DNA from: Rhodamnia argentea
Lineage: Eukaryota; Streptophyta; Magnoliopsida; Myrtales; Myrtaceae
Length of the DNA stretch: 64,000 bases
Direction: 5' to 3'
NCBI RefSeq assembly: GCF_020921035.1
Contig: NC_063156.1
Location: 27,700,283-27,764,282 of the forward strand
A program made the translations under genes and the position numbers. Every line of letters starts with the position of its first letter. Position 1 is the first letter of the stretch. Positions 45,453 to 57,491 of the stretch are shown here, piece after piece. The notes beneath the pieces are model-generated. The model saw nothing but the letters and a program-made list of their open reading frames with translations. It was not told where the DNA came from and did no database searches.

Positions 45453-47532
45453 ATGCAAACCTCGCCCAGTCATGGACGATCCATCACCGGCGGTGGACCA
45501 CGCTCCGACAGAGCAAAAGAAGCAAAGGAATTCGACGAGACCAAAGCGGGAGTCAAAGGCCTCGTGGACTCGGGCATGGCCAAGGTCCCCAGGCTCTTCA
45601 TCCACCCGCCCCAGAACCTGCGTGAGTTGTCCCCCGACACGGATGGGCCCGCCACCGGCCTTGAGGTCCCAATCATCGACATGATGGGCTATGGGGATTG
45701 CCGGCGGAGGGACGTGGTCAACGACCTCCGTAGAGCGTCGGAGACTTGGGGTTGCTTCTGGATAATCAACCACGGAATCCCGGTCGACGCTATGGAACGC
45801 ATGCTGGAAGCTGTCAAGCAGCTCCACGAGCAGCCTGAGGGAGTGAAGAGAGAGTGGTACTCAAGAGACGACGCAAAGAAATTTGGGTACTACTGCAATA
45901 AAGACTTATTTACGTCCAAAGCAGCATCATGGAGGGACACCATCTGGTTTGATTTCTCGCGTGGAGTGCTGGACCCAGAGGCGGTCCCTCTTCTATGCAG
46001 GTCTGACTCATGATTGATACCCTATTTAGTAGCGTTTCCATGTTATTTTGAAAGGGAAAGAAACCAGTTTTGGTTACAAAATTCAATAGTGTCAGGGTGA
46101 GATGTCTCATGTTCAATGCTTCACCCTTTTTTCCATCTATTTATGACTTTCCCTTCTTCATACACACGGGTTCAATAATTATTTCCAGCACTTGCTGCAG
46201 GACTGTTCATATAAAAATGTGCAAATTGCGTCGTACCCTTTCATTGCAAACTTTTAGCACATTTGACTTTTCATTTGCATTCTAACACAGTGCCAGCCCT
46301 CGATCAAATTTCTTCCGACTTCCTTGATTTACTCGTTCGCACGTGGCTACTTGCCAACCTAACTTTCTTATCTTTCATTTTACATACAAAATAAAAGGTT
46401 AATACCATAAGAAACTGCAAACTATGCCTACTGCCACATAAATACCCCAAACTTTCTTTGTGTCACTAAAAATCCTAAATTTGCCCAACACAAATACCTC
46501 AAACCTTTTTTTTTTGTGTCGTAAAAAATCTTGAACTTATACTAGCATGCGATATCTTGGATGGAACTGTGATAGAGGGTATATGTATATGTCACATAAG
46601 TATAAGTTTGGATTTTTTCGTAACAAAAAAATAGTTATGGAAGTGAGCAAGTTTAGGACTTTTGACGACACGAAAAAGGGTTGGGAGTATTTGTGCCCCA
46701 AAACACTATTTATGACTTTCCCTTCTTTAAAAGCGTAAGGTGTTTTAGACATCTTCAGTGGGTCAAGAATGCATTTCCCATTGTGAAAGTCCAGAACTTT
46801 GACGATGCTCTTTTCACTCCTCTGCAGAGAGCCGGTTTTTGAGTACGAAAGACACTTCGAAAAATTGAAGACATCTATGTCTGAACTACTATCAGAGGCA
46901 CTAGGGCTTGATTCAGATTATCTCGGTGGCATTGGGTGCATGAAATCCAAGAGAATGTCATGCCATTACTACCCAATCTGCCCACAACCAGAGCTGACTG
47001 TGGGCACTATCAATCACTCGGATGCCTCCTTTCTCACTCTTCTCCTCCAAAACCACCATGGAGGCCTCCAAGTCCGCCACAAAAACCAGTGGGTTGATGT
47101 GTCCCCAGTGCCTGGAGCAATCCTAGCCAACATTGGAGACTTCTTGCAGGTAGGAAGATCATTCCCATTTTGTCATTTATTGCAAATGCTTCCGATTCGA
47201 TTAAGGTTGAGTTATCTTCGAGTCAAACAACGATTTTCCTTTTGCCCGATATATTGATGCAGCTTGTTAGCAACGACAAGTTCAAGAGCGTGGAGCACCG
47301 GGTACTCGCCAGGCAGGCAGGACCCCGGGTCTCGGTCGCATGCTTCCTCTTTCCAGGAGAGATGCAGAAGTCAAAGCCATATGGGCCAATAAAGGAGCTT
47401 CTCGATGAGAACAACCCACCCATGTACAGAGAGATCTCTTTCACAGATTATTTTGGGTATTACCTCTCTAGTGGCAATGGCATGAACGGTGAAGCTGTAC
47501 TTCCTCATTTCAGAGTAAGCGAGTCCAAGTAG
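45453..47532 (+). CDS. 2-oxoglutarate/Fe(II)-dependent dioxygenase, ACC-oxidase-homolog family (gene D2)
   Basis: Exons 45453-46000, 46828-47149 and 47263-47532 encode 379 residues with H246/D248/H302 and R312/S314 intact. It is nearly identical to D1. Differences are Ser for Tyr at residue 18 (RSDRAKE), Gln for Glu in HPPQNL (the A-type residue), and the last exon 1 codon context. Tyr18 is conserved in nearly all other copies, but it lies in the N-terminal tail outside the active site. Intron 1 (827 bp) again contains the MITE-like repeat (46395-46720). D1/D2 is the least decayed pair of the array, which may reflect selection or recent homogenisation. Confidence 0.92.
46395..46720. mobile_element. 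MITE-like inverted repeat inside D2 intron 1
   Basis: Counterpart of 19655-19980 with a shorter oligo-T centre. Confidence 0.5.
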
Positions 47533-48314
47533 AGAGTACAAGAATGTGTAAAAGCGTCATTGAAGGTTTTGGTGTTCACATGAAATAAGACGGCTCTATC
47601 TTTTCATCAGATACATTAGGAGGACTACAAGTGAAAAAAATTATTCAGAGTCCACACATTGTTTACGTAAGACTGAATCAGGAAATGGCAAAAACATGAA
47701 GGAACTAAACCTTTTTCCCTTTTCTTTATTTGGACCAAAGCAATGAAGGAAATTAAAAGGAATCCGGTCACCCTTACAGCTGGACAAGGAGGTGATGATA
47801 TAACTTATAATCAGTGCAACTTTGTATTCTTAGATGAGGAATCTCAACTCTTAGACATGCATATAATCGATACCTCCCTATAGAGCACTAAACTCGAACC
47901 ATTGGGGGAAACAAGGGAAGAAGAGCTATTCGAGTGATTGCTGTCTATTAAAGTTGTTTGATTAGTTAAACTAACAGGAGAGCGAGTCAGATGGTCTTTG
48001 AATCACCTACTTCATATGTATTCGCCCTTCAGGGCATGCCAATGGACTTACCAACACAGTTGGACACTACATTAGTATAATAAATCCCGAGTGATGGACT
48101 GTATATTTGCTTGAAAGAAATGTGGAGGCCGCCGCTAGTCGAAGTGTCAAGTTGCTGATCGAGTTACGATGCAAATTGTAAATCTCATGTGAGTGAAAGT
48201 TAGGTGAATAAATCTAAAGAGCAACTTCCAGAAACACCCGATTCGAACTCGTATAAAAAAGATTCTAACTGTTCATTAACAAAGAAATCATGAATGCTTC
48301 CTCAACACAAGCCT
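47533..48314. other. D2 3' flank, no gene seen
   Basis: Matches 20795-21576. No coding sequence recognised. Confidence 0.6.
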
Positions 48315-48675
48315 TCAAAACATCCGACTATCGGTTGCTAGAGCAAAAATCGACAATTGAAATACATCGAGAAAACTTTGCGGAAAAATCGAAAAAACCG
48401 TAAGATGTTTTGTTTACTAGTTTTTTGAGTTGATTTTGAATTTTTTTGCCTTTGATATATTCTGAGCATGTTGAATGTTAGTTGTACGCTTTCATAACGC
48501 CACCTATTTCAACTGCTGGATGATTTTAAAATTTTTATATTAGTGATCAAAAGATCGCCAACGTCACCATTGATTGAAGAAAACTATGTTTATACAAGTA
48601 CAATTGAAGAAAAGGTCGTCCTATTTTCACTCCCACTATAGCTAAAATATTTCCTATCGTCATGTTTATAGCTAA
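48315..48675 (+). repeat. Direct repeat, copy 1 (unit 2)
   Basis: Counterpart of 21577-21925, with an extra short duplication of a TAGCTAAAATATTTCCTAT-like segment near its end (48644-48690). Partner copy at 49839-50195. Confidence 0.6.
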
Positions 48676-49055
48676 AATATTTCCTATAGTCATGTTTTGA
48701 CAATATTAACTTTTGTGGGTCCCACCTTTTTGTAAGCATCCTTTGTGTTTAGTTACGGTGTCCCGTTCGTTTTCTTCTTTGTCTTCTCTTGTGAGTCCCA
48801 TTTTCTTCTTTTTTAACTTCTTTGTGGTCCCTCTTAATTTTGATCATGGTTTAAGAGTGGTCCACCTTCGTTATGTGCCGTCTACATCGCACTCATCAGT
48901 TTTTGAATCTTTAACTAGAGTTTGATACCCAAGAGCACAATAGACCTAAAGGCTCTTGTTCCTAATAGCAATGAAAACACCGGGATATGAACAATTGAAG
49001 GGGAATAGGGCCACCTCATCGCATAAGGACTCGGACTTGAGGGTTGAGTTCGCAA

Positions 49056-49304
49056 TCACCTATTTAGCCTCTCAATCGCTGGCGGTGATGGCTTGGCGAT
49101 CAAGATTGGTGTGGAAGTAGGAGAGACCCTTGAGGCAAGGAGGGGCAAATCCTCACCGGTCTTGAGGATGGGATTATTGTTCTTTAAGGTAGTATTTTCG
49201 GTTTGCATAAACAACTTAGCGAGAGTGGGGGGTGAGCTCGAGTCGTGGATTTGGAGGTCGGTAGGTGATGGTGAATCAGGGACGATGGTGATGATCGAGA
49301 CCAA
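49056..49304 (-). other. Unidentified - strand reading frame (unit 2)
   Basis: 82 codons matching the C-terminal part of the frame at 22322-22666; the end differs (PPAIERLNR) because the palindrome is absent here. It has no recognisable domain. Confidence 0.25.
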
Positions 49305-49838
49305 GAAGACAAAGAGGGAGAAGCAAACATTGCTGATGAGTTGATGGGGATTCGGATGAGGGGCAGGTTTTTCTTGTCTTCATGATCGATTATTTGCATA
49401 ATTTGAGCCCCCTAGTCCTTTCTCTTTCCTTCGCGGCGCGGTACCCTGTGCCGAAGAAAACCCACGATTTTTCTCTGGGCGGCTCGTGCTCTTTTTTTTT
49501 TGTTTTTTCCGCCTCGGCTATTTATGGGGTCCACTGTGTGCGGCTACTTTTCTATTTCTTTTGTTCATTATCCGACAAGGACTCATTCACCCATGGGGCC
49601 CACTTGCTTTCTTTCTCTCTTTACGGCCACAAAATCTTCACGTTTTCTTTTTGCAGCAATGAGATAAGCAATGAGATAAGTCCAAAACTTCATCTTGATC
49701 AAACTTGAGCATTCACGAAATTGCCACCGTACCAAAAGGGAAAAAAATAAATAATAAAGCAACATCAAGACTCCACTAAATATCAAATTTTGCATTGGAT
49801 TTAAACTCGAGACATATTTTAACACCGATGACGAAGGG

Positions 49839-50195
49839 TTCAACGTCCGACTATCTGTTGCTAGTTCAAAAATCGATAGTTGAATTACATCGAGAAAACT
49901 TTGCAGAAAACTTTGAGTTGATTTTGAATTTTTTTTGTTGTTGACATATTCTGAGCCATGTTGAATGTTAGTTGTTCCCCGGCATCATTTTTAAAGTAGA
50001 CCAACCCACAGTCGTTGCACGCTTTCATAATACAACCTATTTCAACCGCTGGATGATTTTAAAATTTTTATATTAATGATCAAAAGATTGCTGACGTCAC
50101 TATTGATAAAAAAAAGTTATGTTATACAATGACAATTGAGTAAAAAGATCACGCTTTTTCCACTCTAACCATAGTTAAAACATTCCATATCATAA
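49839..50195 (+). repeat. Direct repeat, copy 2 (unit 2)
   Basis: Counterpart of 23101-23460. Confidence 0.6.
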
Positions 50196-50787
50196 TGGAG
50201 GAATAAAAGAGTATGTGCACCCGATTTCGAATCTATCTTGCTTTAGGCGGAATCACGAGCTCAAGTTCTTCTCCTCTATCGCCCTTTGTATCCCCGGCTT
50301 AATGAGCCGGTCCTTCAACCGCGCGATATCCGTATATGCTCCTTTATGTGAGGCGGGTTTAGAGGAGAAACTTGAGCGCTATTTACGGAATTTACAATCG
50401 AGTTTTCTCATTGTGGGTCGGGTTCAACTCGGTCCACACTATACATGCCCATATTAGACTAAGAATCCTTATATATTGCCTTTTTTAGACCAACTCGTAA
50501 AACGGTAGATTAATATTATAATACGGTAAATTACAATCTCAATTAATATAAGCCCACGTTAGGAAAATTCTTGCATTGGATTTTGACCCAGATTAGGACA
50601 AGAACTCTACACCTACCACAAGCTTCACGTGTTAAGGGAATCTTAGGCATTTGGTTCCCTTAACTAAACAATGGCCTCTCCAGCTCATCATCTTCATAAC
50701 GATCACATGGTCATAGCCTGTCGTTTGATCAGGGCTCAAAGACCCTCAATCTTAATTAAGACTTCAAACTTCGTCACTACAAGGAAG

Positions 50788-51777
50788 ATGCAAACCATGT
50801 CCAATCATGGAGAATCCATCACCTGTAACAGACCACACTACAACAGAGTGAAAGAATTGTAGGCATTCGACAAGACCAAGGCCGGAGTCAAAGGCCTCGT
50901 GGACTCTGGCGCGACCAAGATCCCCAGGATCTTCATCCACCCTCCAGAGAACTTGCCCGATTTGTCAAACGACACCGAAGGGACCGGCCTCCAGTTACCA
51001 ATCATCGATCTAAGAGGCTATCGGGACTCTCGGCAGGGGGACATCATCGATGGAGTGCGCGAAGCATCGAGGGAATGGGGAATCTTTCATATAATCAACC
51101 ACGGGATTCCGCTCGACGTGATGGACAACATGTTGGAGGGTGTGAAGAAGTTCCATGAGCAACAAGTGGAAGTGAAGGACACAGCGTTCAGCGAATAACG
51201 CAAGAAAACCATTGCTAAAAGAGAGAAATCTCAAAAATTATGTGAATATTATTGATGATGCTTCAAAAAAACGTGATATACACCTTTTATAGAGTGTTAT
51301 CCTAACCCTAGTCCAATTAGGAATCAAAATATCAAAAAACGGAAAATTACAAAAGTGCCACTGAAATAAAATTAAGCCCGAAAAATACTAAAAAAAAATA
51401 GAAAAACCCATCTAGACATTCTCGAACCGCCAAAATTCATCGTTAGTCACGGCCAAAGGCGGTGAGTATTGATCGAGACGCCGTTTCGCTTCAGCCTGCC
51501 GAATTTGAGCTCAATCCGACGTCGTCGACCCGATCCGCCGGTTCTAGCCGCAGCACCGTTTCGCCTTCCGATTAGATTTGTGTTGATCCAATCGATCCAG
51601 GAATGCACTACTAATGACATCCGCATCAGAACTGTACTCTAGAGATGGTACGAAGAGAGTGAGGTACTTTGGCAATGTAGACTTGTTCCGGTCAAAAGCA
51701 GCAACTTGGAAGGACACTATCATGTATGAATTCCAGGATGGCGAGCTAGACCCAGAGGCTATTCCTCCTATTTGCAG
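50788..51777 (+). pseudogene. Broken 2OGD exon 1 (gene E2)
   Basis: Counterpart of E1 with more damage. Codon CAG of KELQAF is TAG (50860-50862), so translation would end after 24 residues. A 451-bp insertion (51178-51628) splits the exon at the same place as the 4-bp deletion it shares with E1. After the insertion the frame resumes (LYSRDGTKRVRYFGN ... PICR) to the donor at 51777. Exons 2 and 3 are absent and RLK sequence follows, as in unit 1. Confidence 0.9.
51178..51628. mobile_element. 451-bp insertion of unknown type in E2
   Basis: Present only in unit 2, between GAAGTGAAG and GAACTGTACTC. The start is AT-rich (a CGTGATATACACC segment) and the end GC-richer, finishing CATCCGCATCA; reversed it would begin TGATGCGG, like an LTR. 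The other end has no CA and there is no target duplication, so a solo LTR is possible but unproven. No coding content. Confidence 0.5.
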
Positions 51778-52277
51778 GTATGTTCCAATCTTTTTTTTTT
51801 TTTGGCTGGAAGGCCAAATAATTTTGGCCTTTTTCTCTATCTGAGGACTGGTTGGAATTCAATTTAACGTACTGTGTCGAAAACCGGAAACCATGTCGGA
51901 TCATCCCGCGTAATGCATTTCAATACAGCTCAAAGCTTGGTATTTGAGCACCCTTTAACAACTATTCTGCTTTGATCTCTCTTCAATGCTTTTAGGAATG
52001 AGAATCACCCACAACTGATTGTTGTTTCTTTTTTGAATATTAAAGCGCGGAAGAGACTGAACGAAGGATTTCTGTACGAAAACAACTTCGACTTGTGTGG
52101 GACTGGGTTCCTCTCTTTAAGGACTTGTAATGCTTTGGAGGGTCGAAAGCCCGGTCGACCTCAACCGTATGGGGTTGCTACAACAGTACCCTCCACGACT
52201 ATACCTGAGACAGCCAATGTGGTGTTACCATGTAACCTGACTAAATGTTCTAGTTTGCCAAAATCGGCACATCCCTC

Positions 52278-52702
52278 TGTTGAATTTTCGAGTTGCGAAG
52301 CACGTCTCGATCCTTAAGATGATCGAAGACTATCGAAGGTGAAAGGTTCTCTTCACACGAGATAAGTGTTCAAGGGAGGAGATGGATGGACTCTATAATT
52401 TTCTATATTCACCTTACTTTCACCTTATTTGAAACGATTACGGGACTTGCCTTTATATAGGCGAAAAGACATGACTCCCGACATACCTTAGATACATGAA
52501 AAGACCCGTCCCGATACAAAGCAATAATTACACATTGGAATACTAAAAGACTCTCGAGACACACAACAAATGATGACTCTTAAATAACTACAAAACAATA
52601 ATGACACTAAACACGCGCGTCGATAGACGTCCATCGAAAACCGAAAAATCTATCGAAGAGTCACGCTATTGAATTCTCGAGTAGGCGGTGATATCTTCAA
52701 TA
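52278..52702 (-). repeat. Copia 3' LTR
   Basis: Left copy on the + strand, downstream in element orientation. A TATATAGG motif (near 52454) on the + strand lies mid-LTR. Confidence 0.93.
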
Positions 52703-52709
52703 CTCCCCC

Positions 52710-54965
52710 TCACCGACTACTCTCTCTTAGGACAGATCTCGCGACCATACCTAGCTGAGTTCTAAACTCATCGAACTTTGCTGCTCCAAGACCTTTGGTG
52801 AAGATATCAGCAACCCGATCACCTGTCTTAGTGTACTCCATTTTGATCTCGCCCCGCAAGACCTTTTCTCGTAGAAAATGATGGTGTACTTCCACATGCT
52901 TTGTTCTAGCATGAAAAACTGGATTTTCTGCCAAACTTATAGCGGATAGATTATCACAAAACAATGTTGTCGAATAATCTATCGATTGATGAAGATCATC
53001 CAATAACCGCACTAGCCACGAACTCTCCCGAGCCGCCATTGCTGCTGCTCTGTATTCAGCTTCTGTTGTCGACAGAGACACAGTTGGCTGTCTTTTACTG
53101 CACCAGGATACTACTGCTGATCCAAGATTAAACGAGTATCCGGTAGTCGAGCGCCTTGTGTATTGATCTCCAGCAAAGTCGGCATCGCAATAACCGACCA
53201 ACTCACTCGTTGAGACCTTCTTGTACAAAAGGCCAAAATCAAATGTCTTCTTTACATACCTCGGGATACGCTTGGTTGCATCCAAGTGAGGCTTCCGTGG
53301 CTTTTCCATAAATCGACTTACTACTCCCACTGCAAAAGCGATATCAAGTCGAGTTATGGTAAGGTAAATTAGACTACCTACCGGTTGCCTGTACATGGTC
53401 GAATCTTCTAACTCTCGACCTTCATCTGCACACAGCTTTGCATTCCCATCCAACGGAGTAGATATAGGCTTACACTCGAGCATCCCGAACTTCTCTAAGA
53501 GATCTCGTGCATACTTCTGTTGACATAGGAATAATCCTTCCTTTATCCGATCAATCTCGAGTCCCGTAAAGTGCTTCAGCTCTCCAAGCTCCTTCATCTG
53601 AAAACGGACCGAGAGATTGGCTCTAATTCGACATATCTCATCTTCATCATCTCCAGTAATGATGAGATCATCCACATAAACCAACACGGTCGCTATCCTT
53701 CCATCTTCTTCCTTCACGAACAAGCTCGAATCTGCTGGGGCTAGAGAATAACCGCTTCTCAATAAGAATTCTGCGATCTTCCCATACCATGCTCTCGGGG
53801 CTTGCTTCAAGCCATACAAGGCTTTCTTTAGCTTGCAGACATATTCTGGATGATTTTTGCTCTTGAAACCATCCGGCTGCTCCATGTATATTTCTCGATC
53901 AAGCTCTCCATGAAGAAAGGCATTCTTCACATCCATCTGCCACAGATTCCACGACTTGCTTGCCGCAAGTGCCAACGTAACTCGAACAGTAGTAACTTTG
54001 GCCACTGGGCTGAAGGTTTCTTCATAATCGACGCCATACTTTTGCGAAAAACCTCGAGCAACTAGACGTGCTTTATATCTCTCTATCGACCCATCCGGTC
54101 GAGTTTTCAATTTATAAACCCATTTGCAAGATATAGGACGTACCTCTTCAGGTTTCGACACCAAGTCCCACGTCTCATTCTTCTTTAGTGCGAGGATCTC
54201 TTCCTCCGTGGCCTTTCTCCACTCTGCATCCTTCGATGCTTCCTCATATGTCGACGGCTCCACTGCACCAACATCTTCGGTCAACGCCGCATTGGCATAC
54301 TTGGGGTTTGGCCTCCTCTGCCTCCGTGATCTTCGAAGTCGAGGCTCCTCTCCTTCGAGTTCCTCTACCCGACTTGGTCGAAATTCTTCCGTTACTATTC
54401 GATGCTCACCGGATGAATTTGTTGAACCTTGTGATCGTGCTTCGACATCCTTTTCGATAGGCTGATCCTCATCGAATTCTCTCAGCCTTTCTTGAAACTC
54501 TTCTTCGATATGCTGTGAATCCGGCAATTCGACGCCTTGAGATGACCACCATGACGATAATTCGTCGAACACCACATTTCTCGAAATATAGCACCTCCCC
54601 GATGTAGGATCACAGCACTTCCACCCTTTTCGTTGATCATCATAACCCACGAAAATACATCGAACCGCCTTCTTGTCGAATTTGCTGCGAAGGTGTTCCG
54701 GTACAAATGCATAACATACACATCCAAAAACTCTGAAATGACTTACCACAGGCTTGCACTTCCATAACCTCTCGTATGGTGACATAGAACCAAGCCTTAC
54801 TTGTGGTAATCTGTTAATCACATGAGCCGTTGTCTTCATACACTCGGCCCAAAATTTGGGTGGAACATTCTTCGCATGTAGCATGCTCCTGCATGTCTCT
54901 GCTAGATGTCGATTCTTCCTTTCGGCAACTCCATTTTGCTGTGGCGTATACGGACAAGAAAACCG
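52710..54965 (-). CDS. Copia pol, part 2: integrase C-terminus, reverse transcriptase, RNase H
   Basis: Open from just after the internal stop at 54966-54968 down to 52710 (the first Met in this stretch is at 54882-54884). It begins with the end of the integrase ([13 protein letters not shown]), then the Copia RT with [20 protein letters not shown] and the catalytic YVDD box ([14 protein letters not shown]), and RNase H ([38 protein letters not shown]). No lesion is seen in RT or RNase H. As a stand-alone frame it lacks Gag, protease and the integrase core, so it is not autonomous. It ends against the polypurine tract. Confidence 0.92.
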   Translation of the reverse strand, partial: RFSCPYTPQQNGVAERKNRHLAETCRSMLHAKNVPPKFWAECMKTTAHVINRLPQVRLGSMSPYERLWKCKPVVSHFRVFGCVCYAFVPEHLRSKFDKKAVRCIFVGYDDQRKGWKCCDPTSGRCYISRNVVFDELSSWWSSQGVELPDSQHIEEEFQERLREFDEDQPIEKDVEARSQGSTNSSGEHRIVTEEFRPSRVEELEGEEPRLRRSRRQRRPNPKYANAALTEDVGAVEPSTYEEASKDAEWRKATEEEILALKKNETWDLVSKPEEVRPISCKWVYKLKTRPDGSIERYKARLVARGFSQKYGVDYEETFSPVAKVTTVRVTLALAASKSWNLWQMDVKNAFLHGELDREIYMEQPDGFKSKNHPEYVCKLKKALYGLKQAPRAWYGKIAEFLLRSGYSLAPADSSLFVKEEDGRIATVLVYVDDLIITGDDEDEICRIRANLSVRFQMKELGELKHFTGLEIDRIKEGLFLCQQKYARDLLEKFGMLECKPISTPLDGNAKLCADEGRELEDSTMYRQPVGSLIYLTITRLDIAFAVGVVSRFMEKPRKPHLDATKRIPRYVKKTFDFGLLYKKVSTSELVGYCDADFAGDQYTRRSTTGYSFNLGSAVVSWCSKRQPTVSLSTTEAEYRAAAMAARESSWLVRLLDDLHQSIDYSTTLFCDNLSAISLAENPVFHARTKHVEVHHHFLREKVLRGEIKMEYTKTGDRVADIFTKGLGAAKFDEFRTQLGMVARSVLRESSR

Positions 54966-55612
54966 TCAACGTATCTTGCACTCTTGCAAATACTTCGTGA
55001 ATTCATTAGAAGTATATTCTCCCCCGTTATCAGCACGAAGGCAAAGAATCTTCTTGCCCACTTCACTTTCTATCTTCTCCTTAAACTCCTTAAATTTGAT
55101 AAATGCCTCGGATTTATCTTTCATAAAATCAACCCAAACATACCTGGAGAAGTCGTCGATAAATGTGATCATATACTTTGATCCACCAATAGACGATTGC
55201 TTCACCGGACCAAACACATCCGAGTGAATGAGCTCGAGAGGCGTACGAGCTTTGAATGATGATTCCTCGTAAGGAAGCCGATGTGCCTTTCCATACCGAC
55301 ATTCGACACAAACCACATCTTCTTGAACTTCCGACTGGGGGAGGCCCTTCAGCATATTCTTCAGCATTATCACTTTCAACTTGTGATAACTTACATGCCC
55401 AAGCCGCGCATGCCACAAATCAGGTGTATCATTCCTCCGGGTTTTGTTTACGTATGCCGTTTGAGCAGACATCACGTAAACGGACTCCGGTCGACGTCCC
55501 TCCATGATTGGTCGACTAGTGGGCTTCACACTTCGGTACACCTTAACATCTCGTGGACCGAATATAACATAATTACCCGAGTCCGTGAGCTGGGACACAG
55601 ACAATAAATTTT
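54966..55612 (-). pseudogene. Copia pol, part 1: GAG-pre-integrase and integrase core
   Basis: Contains the HHCC zinc-binding segment (LWHARLGH ... [10 protein letters not shown]) and integrase core residues ([26 protein letters not shown]). It is out of frame with gag upstream because of one extra A in a run of A (55609-55614), and ends at TGA (54966-54968) where an Arg codon is expected in [13 protein letters not shown]. Both are single-base changes, so the element was recently intact. Confidence 0.9.
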
Positions 55613-56874
55613 TTCTTCATCCCCGGCACGTGATACACATTTTTCAATTCAACCTGCTGTGAATTGAGTCGAGGAGTTATCACCGTCTCACCAATATGGG
55701 AAATTGGCAACCTCGAGCCATCCGCAGTAATCACTACACGTCCACCGGTATAATCCAGCGTATTCGACGCCTTGCCTTGATCTCCGGTCATGTGATTCGA
55801 ACACCCCGAATCAACAATCCAATCAACATCATAATTAATCGACTTATCACTTACAGTGATTAAAGCCATCGAATGGTTCGACTCGACAATGGACGAGGCA
55901 GCGAGCTCGTCTTGCACCTCCGTTGCGATAGATGCATGAAAATCCCATTCCACATTGTCATCGAAATCACTCCTCTTCGATGATGCTGCGACATTTACTT
56001 CAACTCTTTTTGCTCGACAATCTCTAGCGAAATGACCTTCTCTGCCACGGACATAACATCGTCCACTACGCCTTTTGTCATTCCCATAACGATTCCGCCA
56101 AGCTCCCCCTGATCGAAGACTCGTCTCTCCCGGACGTTTTTTCCATTCTCCACGAGCTGGCTGCTTTTGCCTTTCGACATGACTTTTTCCCGGCTTGTCA
56201 TCTCTATTGTCAGCATCGATTCTCCTCCGGCCCTTGAACCCTCTCTTATCACCGAAGAGGGCACTCTCATCTCCCTTCATCGAAACCTTAGACATTTGAT
56301 TATCTAAAGTTTCTTGGTTGGCCAAAATATTCTCCAGTTCGATCAACGTTGGTTGTGTTGCCCATCCACGAGTAGCCGTAACAATACCATTATACTCCGG
56401 CTTTAACCCATGAATAATAATCATTCTCATTCTCGTTTCAGAGATGGCATTATTCGGATCTAGCTTCGAAATTTCGTCACAAATAGACTTAACCTTGGAG
56501 AAATATTGACTCACCGTCATATTTTGTTGTGACATCGACAGCAGCTCGTTCTCCAACCTTTGCAACTTGGCATCATTCGACCTTGCGAACAACGTTGCCA
56601 AGTTATCCCATGCCTCCTTGGGAGTCTGCGCACTCTTTATATGCTGCAACAAGTCATCTTCAACAGTCACGGCAAGAGCGTAAAGAGCCTTACCCGCTTT
56701 GATGTTCCATCTCCTCGTATCACCATCGTTTGTGGGTGCCATGGTGTTGCTGCCGCCAACAATATCCCACAAATCTTGACCCCGCAAATAAAACTGCATG
56801 CGGGTACTCCAATTATTATAATTGGAATTGTTCAGCTTCTCAATACCATTCGTCGAACTTGATACGTCTGCCAT
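55605..56874 (-). CDS. Copia gag and protease
   Basis: The Gag start is taken at 56874 ([14 protein letters not shown]); an upstream in-frame Met at 56907 is less likely. It has a UBN2-type Gag ([15 protein letters not shown] ... [20 protein letters not shown]), a zinc knuckle near 56020-56060, and a retropepsin site [11 protein letters not shown]. The knuckle reads [14 protein letters not shown]: the second Cys of CX2CX4HX4C is Arg, which should impair RNA binding. The frame is lost at the A-run 55609-55614. Confidence 0.88.
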
Positions 56875-57066
56875 CCGATTGGAGAAAAGTGTCCGGCTTG
56901 GTCCCAATCAATTGATCACAGTCCCCGATCGTACTCCGTGAGAACTTCGACGTACTCCGGTCCTCGACCGCTTGCACACGAACAATGGTCGCTAACCACC
57001 ATCTTCACGAACCACACTCCGAAAGACTTGATTCACGGTCCCCGGTAACCGCGCTCCGATACCAAA

Positions 57067-57491
57067 TGTTGAATTTTCGAGTTGCGAAGCACGTCTCGAT
57101 CCTTAAGATGATCGAAGACTATCGAAGGTGAAAGGTTCTCTTCACACGAGATAAGTGTTCAAGGGAGGAGATGGATGGACTCTATAATTTTCTATATTCA
57201 CCTTACTTTCACCTTATTTGAAACGATTACAGGACTTGCCTTTATATAGGCGAAAAGACATGACTCCCGACATACCCTAGATACATGAAAAGACCCGTCC
57301 AAATACAAAGCAATAATTACACATTGGAATACTAAAAGACTCTCGAGACACACAACAAATGATGACTCTTAAATAACTACAAAACAATAATGACACTAAA
57401 CACGCGCGTCGATAGACGTCCATCGAAAGCCGAAAAATCTATCGAAGAGTCACGCTATTGAATTCTTGAGTAGGCGGTGATATCTTCAATA
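57067..57491 (-). repeat. Copia 5' LTR
   Basis: Right copy on the + strand. Same length (425 bp) as its partner; differences noted at a G/A in the ACGGGACTTG segment, CCTTAG/CCCTAG, CCCGATA/CCAAATA (two), AAAACC/AAAGCC and CTCGAG/CTTGAG. Confidence 0.93.

Larger units (their letters stand above)
52278..57491 (-). mobile_element. Near-complete Ty1/Copia retrotransposon, - strand, unit 2 only
   Basis: 5,214 bp flanked by the 5-bp duplication CCCTC (52273-52277, 57492-57496). The LTRs are 425 bp each (52278-52702 and 57067-57491; TGTTGAA to TTCAATA on the + strand) and differ at about 6 sites by my count. The primer-binding site (TGGTATCGGAGC read on the - strand) lies just inside the right LTR (57053-57066) and the polypurine tract (GGTGAGGGGGAG) next to the left LTR. 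The order Gag-protease-integrase-RT-RNaseH is Copia. Two lesions interrupt the single polyprotein. Unit 1 has the empty site (near 25090). Confidence 0.95.
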
